64,000 nucleotides of DNA from a bacterium (GCA_023150945.1 JAKLJX010000013.1:124001-188000), one strand, 5' to 3'. Numbered from the stretch's first letter, positions 17,539 through 26,691 are shown. The notes: generated by a model from the sequence alone, not told the origin. Numbers and translations: made by a program.

Positions 17539-19992
17539 TCACACCTCCGATTCCAAACGAAAGCAATCAATGCCGGCGTTCAGGTCGCGGCAACATTGCA
17601 GCGCGCGTTGTTCGCTGTTCAGCTCGGGGCCCCATTGCACCGCGAAGCGGAATTCATGAAAGCCGCTCAAACCGGCCTCGAAATTCGTTTCCCAGTAGTT
17701 CGTCATGAGCCAGGCGTAGATTGGCATCGGTTCGTTTTCCAATCCCGGCATGCCCTGCAGCAGCCGCGGTTTGACGCGCAGATCGCCGAGTTGAATCAAA
17801 TTGGCATCCGGCGTGGCGATCGCAATGCCGTAGTCCTCGGCCACGCAGGCCAGGCCCTCCTGGATGCTGTAGAAATCCGTCAACGTGCCCGGGAGTTGAT
17901 CGATGCGCGGCCGCACCTGCGCGCCGGCTTTGTCGAGCCAGAGTTGGAAAGGCCGGTCCGCGCTGGCAAACGGCAGGGCGAGATAGAGATTTTCCGGTTC
18001 CCAGCGGTGGTCTTTGTTGAGGCGCACGATCACGTCAACGCGGGGCGCATGCGCATGCGGCCGGAGTTCGAGCAAGAACAAACTGGTGCCGGGCAGAGAG
18101 TAGCGCAGTTCCGCTGCGGCCCACACGCTGCCGCTGCTGGATGATTCCACTGCTGCCAGCTTGCCCACGGCGCGCTGCACTGCCAGGCCTTTGCGATTGC
18201 GGCCCATTCGCTGGCGCACGATCGTCATTTGGCTGCGGTCCGGCACCGCTGTGATTTCATAAACCGGCGTGAACGCGCCCTGTTCCTGCCGCCGATCGAG
18301 TAATTCCATTCGATTCTGCTTGTCGAACCAGGAAATGATGCCGCGCTCTTCCTGCCAGGCAAGGCGCACGAACGGCGTCTCCAAAAAGAAGCTGCCGTGT
18401 TGCACGCCGGCCTCGGCTTGCGCCACGTCGAAGACGCCTTCCACGCCTTGCAGCCGGAAACTGCTGGTCGTGTTGCCGGTCGCCGCTTGCACGGCACGCA
18501 CTTCGAATAATTTTTCCTCACCAGCCGGCAGCGTGCAGGGAACGCCGATTATCACCCCGCGCGGCACTTCTTCCATCTGATGCGCCACCCGCGTGGCAGT
18601 GGACAAGTCCCAAACCTCCACGCCCTGATCGAGCCGCAATTCGAAAAACTCGAAGTGATGCACCATCATCTTCGCGAGGCCGCTTATGGCATGGCCATTG
18701 GGATTTACGGCCTTGTAGCGCAGCGGCATTTCCGGCCGCATGCCCACTGCGCCGAGCTGGCTGCGCGCCTGCTCGAGCTGGACTTGAATCCCTTCGTAAG
18801 CGGCAATCGCAAAGGCTTTCTTGCGCGCGGAAACGATCAGCGGCACCCAGTTCCAGGGATGGGAGACCGACTCCGATCCTTGAAAGGTATGCTCGGCAAA
18901 CATGGTCAAATTGTATTCGATGGGGCTGCAGTCCGCCCGCGCCAACTGCGGATAGCGCCGGCACAACTGCCGATAATAGCGCAGATCGCGTTGCGCCTGC
19001 CGGAATATTTTGGTGTGTTGCGGACAGCTGGCGGTGCCGTCCGACCACCAATCCGGCCAGTCGCCGCGATAGACTGGCAGCTCGACCTCGGTGCGCCGCA
19101 CGCTTGCAAAGAACTCGCTCAGCGTCACCATCTGCAGCCGGAGGGTTTCGCCGTGCGTTTCATTCCAGCGCCGGATCATTTCAATGATGCGGGCGCTGGG
19201 CGGCGAATTGTCATTGCGCAGGCCGGAAACCATCACCGGCACAAATCCGAAAGGATAACCCTCGTCGCGCAGCCTGGCAAAGTAGCGCGGAATGCGCGTG
19301 GTGGCGATCGGCCAGACGTCTTCATACATCGCAGCCAGCGGCAATTCATCTTTGATGAGATACGTCGAGGCTGCGCCCGGCGCCAGACCGAGATCATTGC
19401 CGAAGTGGTAATGCTCGCCGTTCCACACCAGCACGCGCCCGCCTTGCGGCGTTTCCCACCAGAACGGAAATTGCTTGCGGCCGGCGGGAAACATGCCGTG
19501 ATGGGTGTGCACGCAACTGAAGAGATTTTCGACGCCGTTGTCGAGCAGCGCCTGGGCAAAGCCCCAACTGTAGCCGTTGATGTCGGCAGTCATGGCGCTG
19601 TCGATGCGCACGCCGATTTTTCTGCCGTAATCGGCTGCGCGCCGGATCATGCTGCACAGCACCTCGTGGTCCAGCAATTCGGTCAAATTCAAAAAGCTGG
19701 CAGAGAGGCCAAAATCGCCGGCTTGCAGCGCCTGCTCGAAGGCTTGTATGTCCTCGCGGCCGGCCTGCTGGAGAAATTTCTCCACCGGCCAAAAGGTCTC
19801 ACAAGTCCATTTGAAGCCGTCGAAATGCTGATTGCGGCGGTGGCGGGAATCCCGCAGAATGCGCAGAGCCTGGCGGATGAAGTCCACTTGCCAGCGCTCG
19901 ATGCGCGCCTGAAATTCGGTATAGCCAATGTCGGTGTGGGAGTGATGAATGAGATACAGCGTGTGCGGGGCAACAGGGCGGCGCTCTGACAT
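17539..19992 (-). CDS. GH38-family alpha-mannosidase
   Basis: ATG 19992, with AGGA 6 bases upstream, gives 817 residues without a signal peptide; an in-frame start at 20043 has no ribosome site. The GH38 N-terminal domain shows the zinc ligands His19-x-Asp21 in HHSHTDIGY and the probable nucleophile Asp137 in TADINGYSWGF, plus a third-ligand-like stretch CVHTHHGMFPAG. The C-terminal beta-sandwich domains follow (GSVWAAAELRYSLPGT and others). The enzyme would release alpha-linked mannose, here from a cytoplasmic or periplasmic oligosaccharide. It is the first gene of a two-gene minus-strand operon with the GHL10 lipoprotein, next to the plus-strand glycan cluster. Confidence 0.85.
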   Translation of the reverse strand: MSERRPVAPHTLYLIHHSHTDIGYTEFQARIERWQVDFIRQALRILRDSRHRRNQHFDGFKWTCETFWPVEKFLQQAGREDIQAFEQALQAGDFGLSASFLNLTELLDHEVLCSMIRRAADYGRKIGVRIDSAMTADINGYSWGFAQALLDNGVENLFSCVHTHHGMFPAGRKQFPFWWETPQGGRVLVWNGEHYHFGNDLGLAPGAASTYLIKDELPLAAMYEDVWPIATTRIPRYFARLRDEGYPFGFVPVMVSGLRNDNSPPSARIIEMIRRWNETHGETLRLQMVTLSEFFASVRRTEVELPVYRGDWPDWWSDGTASCPQHTKIFRQAQRDLRYYRQLCRRYPQLARADCSPIEYNLTMFAEHTFQGSESVSHPWNWVPLIVSARKKAFAIAAYEGIQVQLEQARSQLGAVGMRPEMPLRYKAVNPNGHAISGLAKMMVHHFEFFELRLDQGVEVWDLSTATRVAHQMEEVPRGVIIGVPCTLPAGEEKLFEVRAVQAATGNTTSSFRLQGVEGVFDVAQAEAGVQHGSFFLETPFVRLAWQEERGIISWFDKQNRMELLDRRQEQGAFTPVYEITAVPDRSQMTIVRQRMGRNRKGLAVQRAVGKLAAVESSSSGSVWAAAELRYSLPGTSLFLLELRPHAHAPRVDVIVRLNKDHRWEPENLYLALPFASADRPFQLWLDKAGAQVRPRIDQLPGTLTDFYSIQEGLACVAEDYGIAIATPDANLIQLGDLRVKPRLLQGMPGLENEPMPIYAWLMTNYWETNFEAGLSGFHEFRFAVQWGPELNSEQRALQCCRDLNAGIDCFRLESEV

Positions 19993-20136
19993 GTTTGATC
20001 CTGGCGAAGCGTTCGGGTTCGGCAAGTTGCTGATGAAATGCAATGCTGCTGGAGTATGCTACCAAACCGCGCCAAAGTCAAGATCGAAGCTCGGCCGGGC
20101 GGAATCCCTCGGTTACCGGTGGTGTCATATTGATCA

Positions 20137-20203
20137 GCAACGGTTGCACCGTTGCTTTTGGCGCCCGGAGCCGGGCGTCGTGACGCCACGGCACAACCGT
20201 GGC
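20137..20203. repeat. Three adjacent perfect hairpins
   Basis: Within 67 bases there are three perfect stem-loops: GCAACGGT/ACCGTTGC (20137-20155, loop TGC), CGCCCGG/CCGGGCG (20162-20177, loop AG) and GCCACGG/CCGTGGC (20185-20203, loop CACAA). They lie between the GH38 start and the end of the ABC ATPase gene. The layout resembles a REP-like intergenic element; the first stem is followed by TTTT on the plus strand only. Confidence 0.5.
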
Positions 20204-20259
20204 GGATCATCCCCACCAATAGCTGGGGCATTACGGCGGGGCGTTTGCCGTTGCCGGGT

Positions 20260-20988
20260 TCACGGCTGGGCCGTCACGAGTCTGCCGGCGGCCATCACCA
20301 GCGTGCGGGTGCAGAATTGACGCACCAACGCGAGATCGTGCGAGACGATCAGCATCGTCAGACGCTGCTGTTCGCGCAGGCGGAGGAGCAGATCGAGCAT
20401 GCGGCTTTTGGTGAGAACATCCAGTGACGACAGCGGCTCATCGGCAGCCAGAAAAACCGGTGCGAGCGCGAGCGCGCGCGCCAGCACCACGCGATGGCGC
20501 TGGCCCTCGCTAAGCTGGGAGGGCAGCGCCTCATGCTCGCGCCGCGGAATTTCGACCATGTCCAGCAATTCTTGCGCGCGGCAGTGTGCGGCGTCGCGAG
20601 CCAGCAGGCCATGGGCCAGCAGCGGCTCGCTGATCGCCTCGCGCATGCGGAGCCGCGGATTGAGCGCCGCCCCGGCATCCTGGAAAACGAGCTGGGCTTG
20701 TCGCCGGAAGCGCCGCTCAGCCGCGCCGCGCAGCGCGGAAATCTCCTGCCCGCGAAAGCGCACACTGCCGCTGGTGGGCGTGAGCAGTCCGAACAGGCAG
20801 TGCAGCAGGGTGGTCTTGCCGCAACCGGATTCACCCACCAGCGCGACCGTTTCGCCTGGAAAGATGCTGAACGTGACGCCGGCGAGGGCGCGGACCGGTT
20901 GCTGGCCGAAGGCACGGGCGGGAAAGTGCAGCTCGAGATCGGTCGCGGCAAACAGCGCAGGGTCAAGATTGGGCGGGGGCAGATTCAC
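20260..20988 (-). CDS. Opp/Dpp-type ABC transporter ATP-binding protein (OppF-like)
   Basis: GTG 20988 has GGAG 7 bases upstream and avoids overlap with the preceding ATPase gene; it gives 242 residues. Walker A is GESGCGKTT, Q-loop VFQDAGAALNP, signature LSEGQRHR (LSGGQ with Glu at the third position), Walker B VFLAADEP, and the H-loop is in IVSHD. It energises uptake with the paired ATPase upstream. At 242 residues it lacks the roughly 80-residue C-terminal region usual in OppF/DppF, so regulation or nucleotide pairing may differ. It is the last gene of the minus-strand importer group 24099 to 20260. An ATG at 21072 in the same frame is an alternative start. Confidence 0.8.
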   Translation of the reverse strand: MNLPPPNLDPALFAATDLELHFPARAFGQQPVRALAGVTFSIFPGETVALVGESGCGKTTLLHCLFGLLTPTSGSVRFRGQEISALRGAAERRFRRQAQLVFQDAGAALNPRLRMREAISEPLLAHGLLARDAAHCRAQELLDMVEIPRREHEALPSQLSEGQRHRVVLARALALAPVFLAADEPLSSLDVLTKSRMLDLLLRLREQQRLTMLIVSHDLALVRQFCTRTLVMAAGRLVTAQP

Positions 20989-21044
20989 GAGAAGACTCCA
21001 AGAACCGAAATTCCAAATGCTGAGAGAATCAGTGTCGGAATGAT

Positions 21045-21932
21045 TCAAATGCCCGTGTTCGTCTCTTTCCAATCCATCTTCTCAGTCCAAATGGCTTTGC
21101 CGTCCCTGACTGCAGGACTCGATTCCCAGCCCTGCGGCGCAAAGCGTTGGGCTGCGGCCAGCAGTTGCCGGGTTTGCACATGCTGCGGCGCGCGCAAGAC
21201 TCGCCGCGTCTCGCCGCATTCCACGATGCCGCCGGCATGCATGATGGCAACGCGATCGCAAAAACCCGCCACCAGCGCCAAATCATGGCTGATGAACAGC
21301 AGGCTCACGCCCAGTTCCTGCTGCAGCCGCAGCAGGCAGGCCAGCACCTCATCGCGAGTTGCAACATCCAGCGCAGTCGTCGGCTCATCCGCGATGATCA
21401 AGCGCGGCCGGCAGGCCATGGCCATGGCGATCAACGCGCGTTGCCGCATGCCGCTGCTCAGCTCGTGCGGATAAGCCGCATAACAACGTTCGACTTCCGG
21501 CAGGCGGGCCGCTTCGAAAAGCGCCAGCGTGCGCTGCCGTGCCGCTTTGCGCCCCAAGCCGAGATGCAGGCGCTGCACTTCCGCCACCTGGCTGCCCACC
21601 CGGCGCAAGGGATTCAATGCCGCCGCCGGATCTTGAAAGATCAAAGCGATCTCCCGCCAGCGGATTTGCCGCAGCCGTTGCTCCGAGGCCTGCAATAGAT
21701 TCTCGCCGGCAAACAGAATTCTTCCAGCGGTAATCTGCCCCGGCGCTGCGATTAGCCGGGGAACCGCCAGCGCAACCGTGGTCTTCCCGCAGCCGGATTC
21801 TCCCACCAGCGCCAGCGTTTCTCCGGGAAAGAGCGACAGATTGAAACCGCGAACCACCGTCGCCGCGGCCCCGTCCTTCCGCTGAAAGCGAATTTCCAAA
21901 TTTTCGATTCTGAGCAATTCCGGCTGGTTCAT
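21045..21932 (-). CDS. Opp/Dpp-type ABC transporter ATP-binding protein (OppD-like)
   Basis: ATG 21932 gives 295 residues starting MNQPELLRIENLEI, where family homology begins. Walker A is GESGCGKTT, Q-loop IFQDPAAALNP, signature LSSGMRQR (usual LSGGMRQR), Walker B LIIADEPTTALD, switch His in FISHDLALV. The C-terminal QHVQTRQLL segment corresponds to the P-x-HPYTxxLL stretch of peptide importers but is diverged. It forms a heterodimer with the next ATPase, whose GTG start is 56 bases downstream. A 276-base spacer separates it from the permease genes, so its expression may be partly independent. Confidence 0.85.
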   Translation of the reverse strand: MNQPELLRIENLEIRFQRKDGAAATVVRGFNLSLFPGETLALVGESGCGKTTVALAVPRLIAAPGQITAGRILFAGENLLQASEQRLRQIRWREIALIFQDPAAALNPLRRVGSQVAEVQRLHLGLGRKAARQRTLALFEAARLPEVERCYAAYPHELSSGMRQRALIAMAMACRPRLIIADEPTTALDVATRDEVLACLLRLQQELGVSLLFISHDLALVAGFCDRVAIMHAGGIVECGETRRVLRAPQHVQTRQLLAAAQRFAPQGWESSPAVRDGKAIWTEKMDWKETNTGI

Positions 21933-22034
21933 TCCGATTGGTGTGTTATTGTGGAATTGCATCACTGGTGCCTGTCCCAAACACCGCCGTCCGGGCGGCT
22001 TCTTCATTGCTGAACTGACACTGGCTGCCACCCA

Positions 22035-22105
22035 TGTCATCCTGTAGGATCCCGTGAAGATTAGAGCACCATGCCATGTACCTCACAAGATTCCTGACGA
22101 ATGAC
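22035..22105. repeat. GTCATCC-type intergenic repeat, copy 1
   Basis: The segment from TGTCATCC (22035) through GGATCCCGTGAAGATTAG to ATGAC (22105) lies in the spacer between the OppC and OppD genes. It is alignable with 61312-61375, sharing TGTCATCC, AGGATCC, GTGAAGATT and an A/C-rich CACCTCA segment. A small CCGCC/GGCGG hairpin (21984-21998) sits just beside it. Confidence 0.45.
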
Positions 22106-22208
22106 CTGCGGAGTCACCCATGCCAATCAGAGTAACAAAGCGCCAGTGCGATTTTGATGAATTGAACAGCGCCAGCGGACGCGGTTTGTTTCTTGCGGCG
22201 TGCCGCGG

Positions 22209-23027
22209 TCAAGGCGTGAAGGCTTGGCGCAAGCCCTCCCCGATCCAATGCAGGCCAATGGCAGTGAGCGTAATGGCCAGGCCGGGAAACGTCACGATCC
22301 ACCACGCCGAAGCCAGCACGTCGCGGCCATCGCGGATGATGCTGCCCCAACTCACTTCCGGCGGCTGCACGCCCAATCCCAAAAAGCTCAGGCTCGATTC
22401 GATGAGAATGACATCCGCCAGCCGCAGCGCCATCAAAGCAATGACCGGCGGCAGTGCGTTGGGCAGGAGGTGGCGCAGGATGATGCGACCGCGGCTCAGC
22501 CCCAGCACTTGCGCGGCTTTGATGAAATCCCGTTGCTTGAGCGACATGACTTCAGCGCGCAGCAGCCGGGCAATGTCCATCCACATGGTGGCCGCCATCA
22601 CCAGCACGAGCTTGCGCCAGTCCGTGCCGAACAGCGCGACACAACCGGTGAGCAGATAAACCACGGGAAAGGCGAGCAGCAATTCCACCAGCCGCATGAT
22701 CACGCCGTCGAGGCGGCCGCCGGCATAACCGGCGAGCGCGCCCAGGGTTGCGCCCAACAGCAAAGCGAGAGCCGTGACGGAGAAGCCGAGCGTGAGGGAG
22801 ACGCGCGCGCCCAGGATCAGCCGGCTCAACACGTCGCGGCCGAATTGATCGGTGCCGAGCGGATACTGCCAACTGGGTGGGTGATAACGCTGCGCAATCA
22901 CCTGCACCAAAGGATCATGCGGCACCAGCCGCGGCGCCAGTGCGCCGGCCAGCAGCCAGCCGCACACCACCATCGCACCGGTCCACGCCAGCTTGTGGCG
23001 GAAGAAGTTTTGCAGGAAACTCGGCAT
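22209..23027 (-). CDS. Opp/Dpp-type ABC transporter permease (OppC-like)
   Basis: ATG 23027 with AGGA 7 bases upstream gives 272 residues; longer in-frame starts add a low-complexity, non-membrane leader. It shows the OppC N-terminal helix (LAWTGAMVVCGWLLAGALAP), the LGTDQFGRDVLSRLILGAR motif typical of DppC/OppC, about five further helices, and the ATPase-contacting EAA loop (LRAEVMSLKQRDFIKAAQVL, then GLSRGRIILRHLLPNALPP). With OppB it forms the membrane channel for a peptide or oligosaccharide. No binding-protein gene is adjacent; the OppA-like gene at 39461-41068 may supply it. Confidence 0.87.
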   Translation of the reverse strand: MPSFLQNFFRHKLAWTGAMVVCGWLLAGALAPRLVPHDPLVQVIAQRYHPPSWQYPLGTDQFGRDVLSRLILGARVSLTLGFSVTALALLLGATLGALAGYAGGRLDGVIMRLVELLLAFPVVYLLTGCVALFGTDWRKLVLVMAATMWMDIARLLRAEVMSLKQRDFIKAAQVLGLSRGRIILRHLLPNALPPVIALMALRLADVILIESSLSFLGLGVQPPEVSWGSIIRDGRDVLASAWWIVTFPGLAITLTAIGLHWIGEGLRQAFTP

Positions 23028-23130
23028 GCGCAAGTCCTGCGGGAAAGCCCGCGAGTTTTTCATTTTCTGCCGCGCCGGCGGGCCGCGACTGGGACAGGAG
23101 AGCAGAAGGCGAGGGCAGGGGAATTCACGC

Positions 23131-24099
23131 TCATGCCGGTGCTTTGATTCTCGGATCCGCCAGCCGGTAACAAACATCCGTGATGAGGTTACCGGCGATG
23201 ACCATGATTGCGGACAGCGCCGTGGCGGCCAGAATCACCGGATAGTCGCGCGCAAAGATGGCTTCCAACGTGACGCGGCCCATGCCGGGCCAGGCGAAGA
23301 CGGTTTCCGTGAGAAAGGCGCCGCCCAAGAGGAAGGGAAAGCTCAAGCCCAGCAGCGAGAGCAGCGGCAGCCGGGCGTGCGGCAACGCGTGCCGGATCAT
23401 GATGCGCCAGGGCGGCAGGCCTTTGGCCTGCGCCAGCCGAATGAAAGTCGAGTCCATGGCATTCACCAAATTCTCCCGCACGTAGCGCGCGGTGGCGGTG
23501 GCGCCGGGCAGCGCGAGCGTCAAGACCGGCAGCACCAGATGCGCCAGGCGATCCCGGCAGGTTTCCCAGAAGCCTGCTTCTGCCAACCGCAGCGTAGCGG
23601 CGTGCGAAGTGGGCAGCCAACCCAGCTTCAGCGCGAAGAGCGAGAGCAGCAGCAATCCCAGCCAGAAACTCGGCATGCAGTAGAATGCCAGGCCGGCGTG
23701 ATTGATGAACACGTCGGGCCAGCGCTGGCGATAGTGGGCGCCGAGCGTGCCCAGCGTGATTCCCAAAACAAAAATGAGCAGGAGAGCGGGAATGGTCAAC
23801 TGCAGCGTCGCGGGAATGGCCTCGGCCAGAATGGCGGACACCGGCTGGCCTTGCGTGAGTGAATATCCCCATTCACCGGCGAGGCATTGCCTGAGCCACT
23901 TGAGGTATTGCCAGTGCAGCGGCTGATCGAAGCCGAATTGCTGCCGCAACAGTGCCAGCGTTGGCGGTGAAATTTGTGGTGAAAGGAAGCGCGCGGTAGG
24001 ATCGCCGGGGCTGGCATGCATGAGGAAAAAAGTGAGGGTCAACACGCCCCAAACGAGCAAGAGCGCCTGCAACATGCGGCGCGCCAAAAAGGTGAGCAT
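23131..24099 (-). CDS. Opp/Dpp-type ABC transporter permease (OppB-like)
   Basis: 322 residues, normal for OppB/DppB. The first helix MLTFLARRMLQALLLVWGVL is followed by the family motif HASPGDPTARFL, the periplasmic loop ending WGYSLTQGQPVSAIL, and the EAA loop VRENLVNAMDSTFIRLAQAK-GLPPWRIMIRHALPHARLP. The C-terminus ETVFAWPGMGRVTLEAIFARDYP is diagnostic. It is the first gene of the importer group; the OppC start is 103 bases downstream. The importer could take up peptides or, given the flanking glycosidases, oligosaccharides; sequence alone does not decide. Confidence 0.88.
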   Translation of the reverse strand: MLTFLARRMLQALLLVWGVLTLTFFLMHASPGDPTARFLSPQISPPTLALLRQQFGFDQPLHWQYLKWLRQCLAGEWGYSLTQGQPVSAILAEAIPATLQLTIPALLLIFVLGITLGTLGAHYRQRWPDVFINHAGLAFYCMPSFWLGLLLLSLFALKLGWLPTSHAATLRLAEAGFWETCRDRLAHLVLPVLTLALPGATATARYVRENLVNAMDSTFIRLAQAKGLPPWRIMIRHALPHARLPLLSLLGLSFPFLLGGAFLTETVFAWPGMGRVTLEAIFARDYPVILAATALSAIMVIAGNLITDVCYRLADPRIKAPA

Positions 24100-24210
24100 G
24101 AGCGGTGGAGTTTTTAGAAGTAGTGCCGCCCGGCAGCGGCGGCAGAAAGAAAAGGCACGCCGTTGCGTTGCTCCGCCGCAACCGGCGGGAGCAGCACGCG
24201 GCGGCGTGCT

Positions 24211-25479
24211 TTACCTTTGCGTCCGCAGGTCGAGCAACAGCTTTTCCAGCTTGCGAATCTCGCGGCTGGCCTTGAGCTGGCGATAATGCTCCAGGGATTC
24301 TTGCAAGTGCTTGGTGGCATTCTTCCGGTCGCCTTTGGCGAGCCAATACTCGATGAAGCTGCGGTGCGTCTCAGCCAGCACCAGTCGCAGATCGTACTGG
24401 CTGCCGAGCGCCAGCGCTTCGTCGAGGTATCTGAGGGCCAGGCCCCAGTTCTCCTGCCGGGTGTAGACCACGCCCATGATACGGCAGGCATCCGCTTCGC
24501 CGGACTTGTGCTCCAAGCCATGAAACACGCGCAGCGCGATCTGGCACTGCTTCTCGGCCATTTCCAGATCATGCATCAACAAATAAAGCTCGACGCGATT
24601 CAGGCTGGCCTGGGCTTCGACCACGGCGTCGCCGATCTCGCGGGCGAGTTGCAGGCTCTTGGCATAGTACTTCCCGGCCTCGTTCCAATACTCCTTGTCG
24701 CGATAAGCGGTGGCGAGGTTGTTGTAGGTTTCCGCCAGGCCGCGCAGGTCTCCCAGCTTCTCGAACAACGGCAGGCTCTTCTGCAGCGCGGCGAGGGCCT
24801 TGTCACTGTGCCCCTGCAGGTTGTACATCGCGCCCAGGTTGTTGTAGACGCAGGCGGTGAGTTCGTCGTCGTTCATGCGCTCGGCGATCGCGCGGGCGTG
24901 CTCGCAGGCGGTCTCCATTTTGCGCCAGGCCGCGGCCTGAAAATAGCCGGTGGCCAGGCTGTTCAACGCATAGGCTTCTTCCAGCGCTTCGCCGTGCTCC
25001 AGGCAGATTTTGCGGCTGCGCTCGAAAAGCGCATGAGCCTCTTTCCACCGGCTCTGCCGCAGCTTCAGATTGCCGATTTGGCGCAAGGTGCGGGCTTGGA
25101 GCTTGTAATCCTGCAGCAGCGTGCTCAGCTTGAGCGCCTGTTCGTAGTTCTGAATCGCTTCCTCGACCAGCCCCAGCAGCGCGTAGGTTTGCCCGGCGCT
25201 GTAACAGAGGGTGAGTTCCTGGGCCTGGTCCTGCTTGATTTGCGCGTGCTGTTTGAGGTGCTCCACCGCCAGCTTGAAATAGGCTGCACTCTTGGCCTTG
25301 TCGTCTTCGGTCTGGAGTCTGCGCGCCAGCTTTTCCATGCTATAGCTCAGGTCAACAAAGGTCTCGGAATCGGATTGGCCGCCGTGTTCCGTCATTTTGA
25401 TGAAAGCCGCGAGGTTGTTGGCCAGCGCCCGGTATTGCTCCCGGGGCTTGCGGCTCTCTGTCCTTTTCTTCTTCGGCAT
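24211..25479 (-). CDS. Tetratricopeptide-repeat protein
   Basis: 422 residues from ATG 25479, preceded by an AGGTAGGT ribosome site. No signal peptide or membrane segment; the N-terminus is basic (MPKKKRTESRKPREQ). From about residue 80 onward at least seven 34-40 residue TPR/TPR_12 units are visible, for example ALLGLVEEAIQNYEQALKLS, VYNNLGAMYNLQGHSDKALA, TYNNLATAYRDKEYWNEAG and RIMGVVYTRQENWGLALRYL. It is a cytoplasmic helical scaffold for protein-protein contacts; its partner is not evident. It stands alone between the importer operon and the lipoprotein array and may have a sigma-54 promoter at 25504-25519. Confidence 0.85.
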   Translation of the reverse strand: MPKKKRTESRKPREQYRALANNLAAFIKMTEHGGQSDSETFVDLSYSMEKLARRLQTEDDKAKSAAYFKLAVEHLKQHAQIKQDQAQELTLCYSAGQTYALLGLVEEAIQNYEQALKLSTLLQDYKLQARTLRQIGNLKLRQSRWKEAHALFERSRKICLEHGEALEEAYALNSLATGYFQAAAWRKMETACEHARAIAERMNDDELTACVYNNLGAMYNLQGHSDKALAALQKSLPLFEKLGDLRGLAETYNNLATAYRDKEYWNEAGKYYAKSLQLAREIGDAVVEAQASLNRVELYLLMHDLEMAEKQCQIALRVFHGLEHKSGEADACRIMGVVYTRQENWGLALRYLDEALALGSQYDLRLVLAETHRSFIEYWLAKGDRKNATKHLQESLEHYRQLKASREIRKLEKLLLDLRTQR

Positions 25480-25503
25480 ATGACCTACCTACCATTGCAC
25501 AAC

Positions 25504-25519
25504 TGCAAGTGGCATACCA
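25504..25519 (-). promoter_or_regulatory. Possible sigma-54 promoter of the TPR gene
   Basis: On the minus strand the bases read TGGTATGCCACTTGCA (25519 to 25504). The invariant GG (-24) and GC (-12) have exactly 10 bases between them and the -12 box is TTGCA; the -24 box TGGTAT deviates from TGGCAC at two positions. Transcription would start near 25494, a short leader that still includes the ribosome site. Confidence 0.35.
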
Positions 25520-25686
25520 CGTCGGATGACCTGGCGTTGGGTTAATCAAATCAACGGTTTTGCTGCAGACCTCGGGCATTCACGCGCAGGATCGGCTGCG
25601 CTGCCCGCCGGAATCGTAATGTTACGTTACAGCCCGCACGTCCACGTGCGATCACATGACAATTCCTTCAGCGCGCCGGACTTCTG

Positions 25687-26691
25687 TTACCGGCTCGCCA
25701 GGCTGTATTGCGTGAAGTGCCAGACGTAGACCCAAATCTTCTTGCCCTTCTCATCGACCGTACCGCCCACGTCGATCCACTGGCGCGTGACCGGATCAAA
25801 CCAGGTAACGGTAAAGGTGCTGGGATCCAGACCGGTGGTGTCGAGATTCTTGTAACAAATCGTCACTTTCACCGGCTGATCGAAGTGTCCGCTGGGGCCA
25901 AAATCAACCTGGGCGGCTTCCTTGTCGACTTCGGTAATCACCATCTTGAAGTCGCCGCGCAAAGCGAAAGTGGGGATTTCCATTTCATGGCCGCGAAACT
26001 CCAGGCGCCCGCCTTTCGACCGGTGCATCTTTTTTGCACGGCTGCCGCCCCAGTTCTCACCCTGCCAGGCGATGAATTCCTTCTCCTCCGGCGTGACGTT
26101 CCAGGTCAGCGCATAGCGGCCGGCCTGCGTAATGTTCGCGGAGATGTTTTCCTGCTTGTCATCGATGCTGCTGGGCAGATCGATCCAGTTGTCGGAGGCC
26201 GCATCGTAACGGCTGATGGTCAGGGCCGCCATGTTGACGTCGATCAGGTTGACCACTTTTAGATGCAGGGTCAAAGTTGCCGCGGCGTTGAATGTGACGT
26301 TCGGGCCGATCTCCAGCTCGACGAGATGGTCGTTCACGGCCACGAAGGATATCTCGGTCTCTTGATTGACCGCGCCGGCCGGGAACTCGAGCTTTTCGTG
26401 GCACAGATCAATATTGTCCTTGCGGTCGGGCTTGATCAACTTGGATTTCGTGCCGCTGCACACATGGCCCTTCTGCAGCGCCCTCGGCGCTTTGGGCCGG
26501 AGCAGCTTCATGCGACTGGGATCGAGAACTTTGCGGGTCTGCCGGCTGATCTGGCTCGCCTGTTCCGGCAATACCGGATCGCTGTTTCCGATCGGTGAAA
26601 TCGGTTTCTCATTGCAGCCGACGATGAGCAGTGCGAAGCTGATTGCGCCAGCCAGGGTCGCCAGCCTAGACAACCTTTTCATGCGCGTCAT
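25687..26691 (-). CDS. Lipoprotein with two ZU5-like repeats, HFTQY family member 1
   Basis: ATG 26691, 6 bases after GGAGG, gives 334 residues. The signal ends in lipobox IVGC with Cys26. A spacer with many Lys/Arg (40-85) is followed by two related beta-rich units: the first from LEFPAGAVNQETEISFVAVN, the second from GGRLEFRGHEMEIPTFALRG to the end. The PAGA motif and its setting recall ZU5-type domains. The end reads TVTWFDPVTRQWIDVGGTVD then YVWHFTQYSLASR. The same C-terminal block occurs in the next three genes. It is the largest of the four because the domain is duplicated. The function is unknown; an outer-membrane or surface lipoprotein is inferred. Confidence 0.75.
   Translation of the reverse strand: MTRMKRLSRLATLAGAISFALLIVGCNEKPISPIGNSDPVLPEQASQISRQTRKVLDPSRMKLLRPKAPRALQKGHVCSGTKSKLIKPDRKDNIDLCHEKLEFPAGAVNQETEISFVAVNDHLVELEIGPNVTFNAAATLTLHLKVVNLIDVNMAALTISRYDAASDNWIDLPSSIDDKQENISANITQAGRYALTWNVTPEEKEFIAWQGENWGGSRAKKMHRSKGGRLEFRGHEMEIPTFALRGDFKMVITEVDKEAAQVDFGPSGHFDQPVKVTICYKNLDTTGLDPSTFTVTWFDPVTRQWIDVGGTVDEKGKKIWVYVWHFTQYSLASR

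Noticed and set aside
20137-20203. Simple rho-independent terminator of the importer operon
   Set aside because: On the minus strand, the direction of those genes, no U-run follows any of the three stems.
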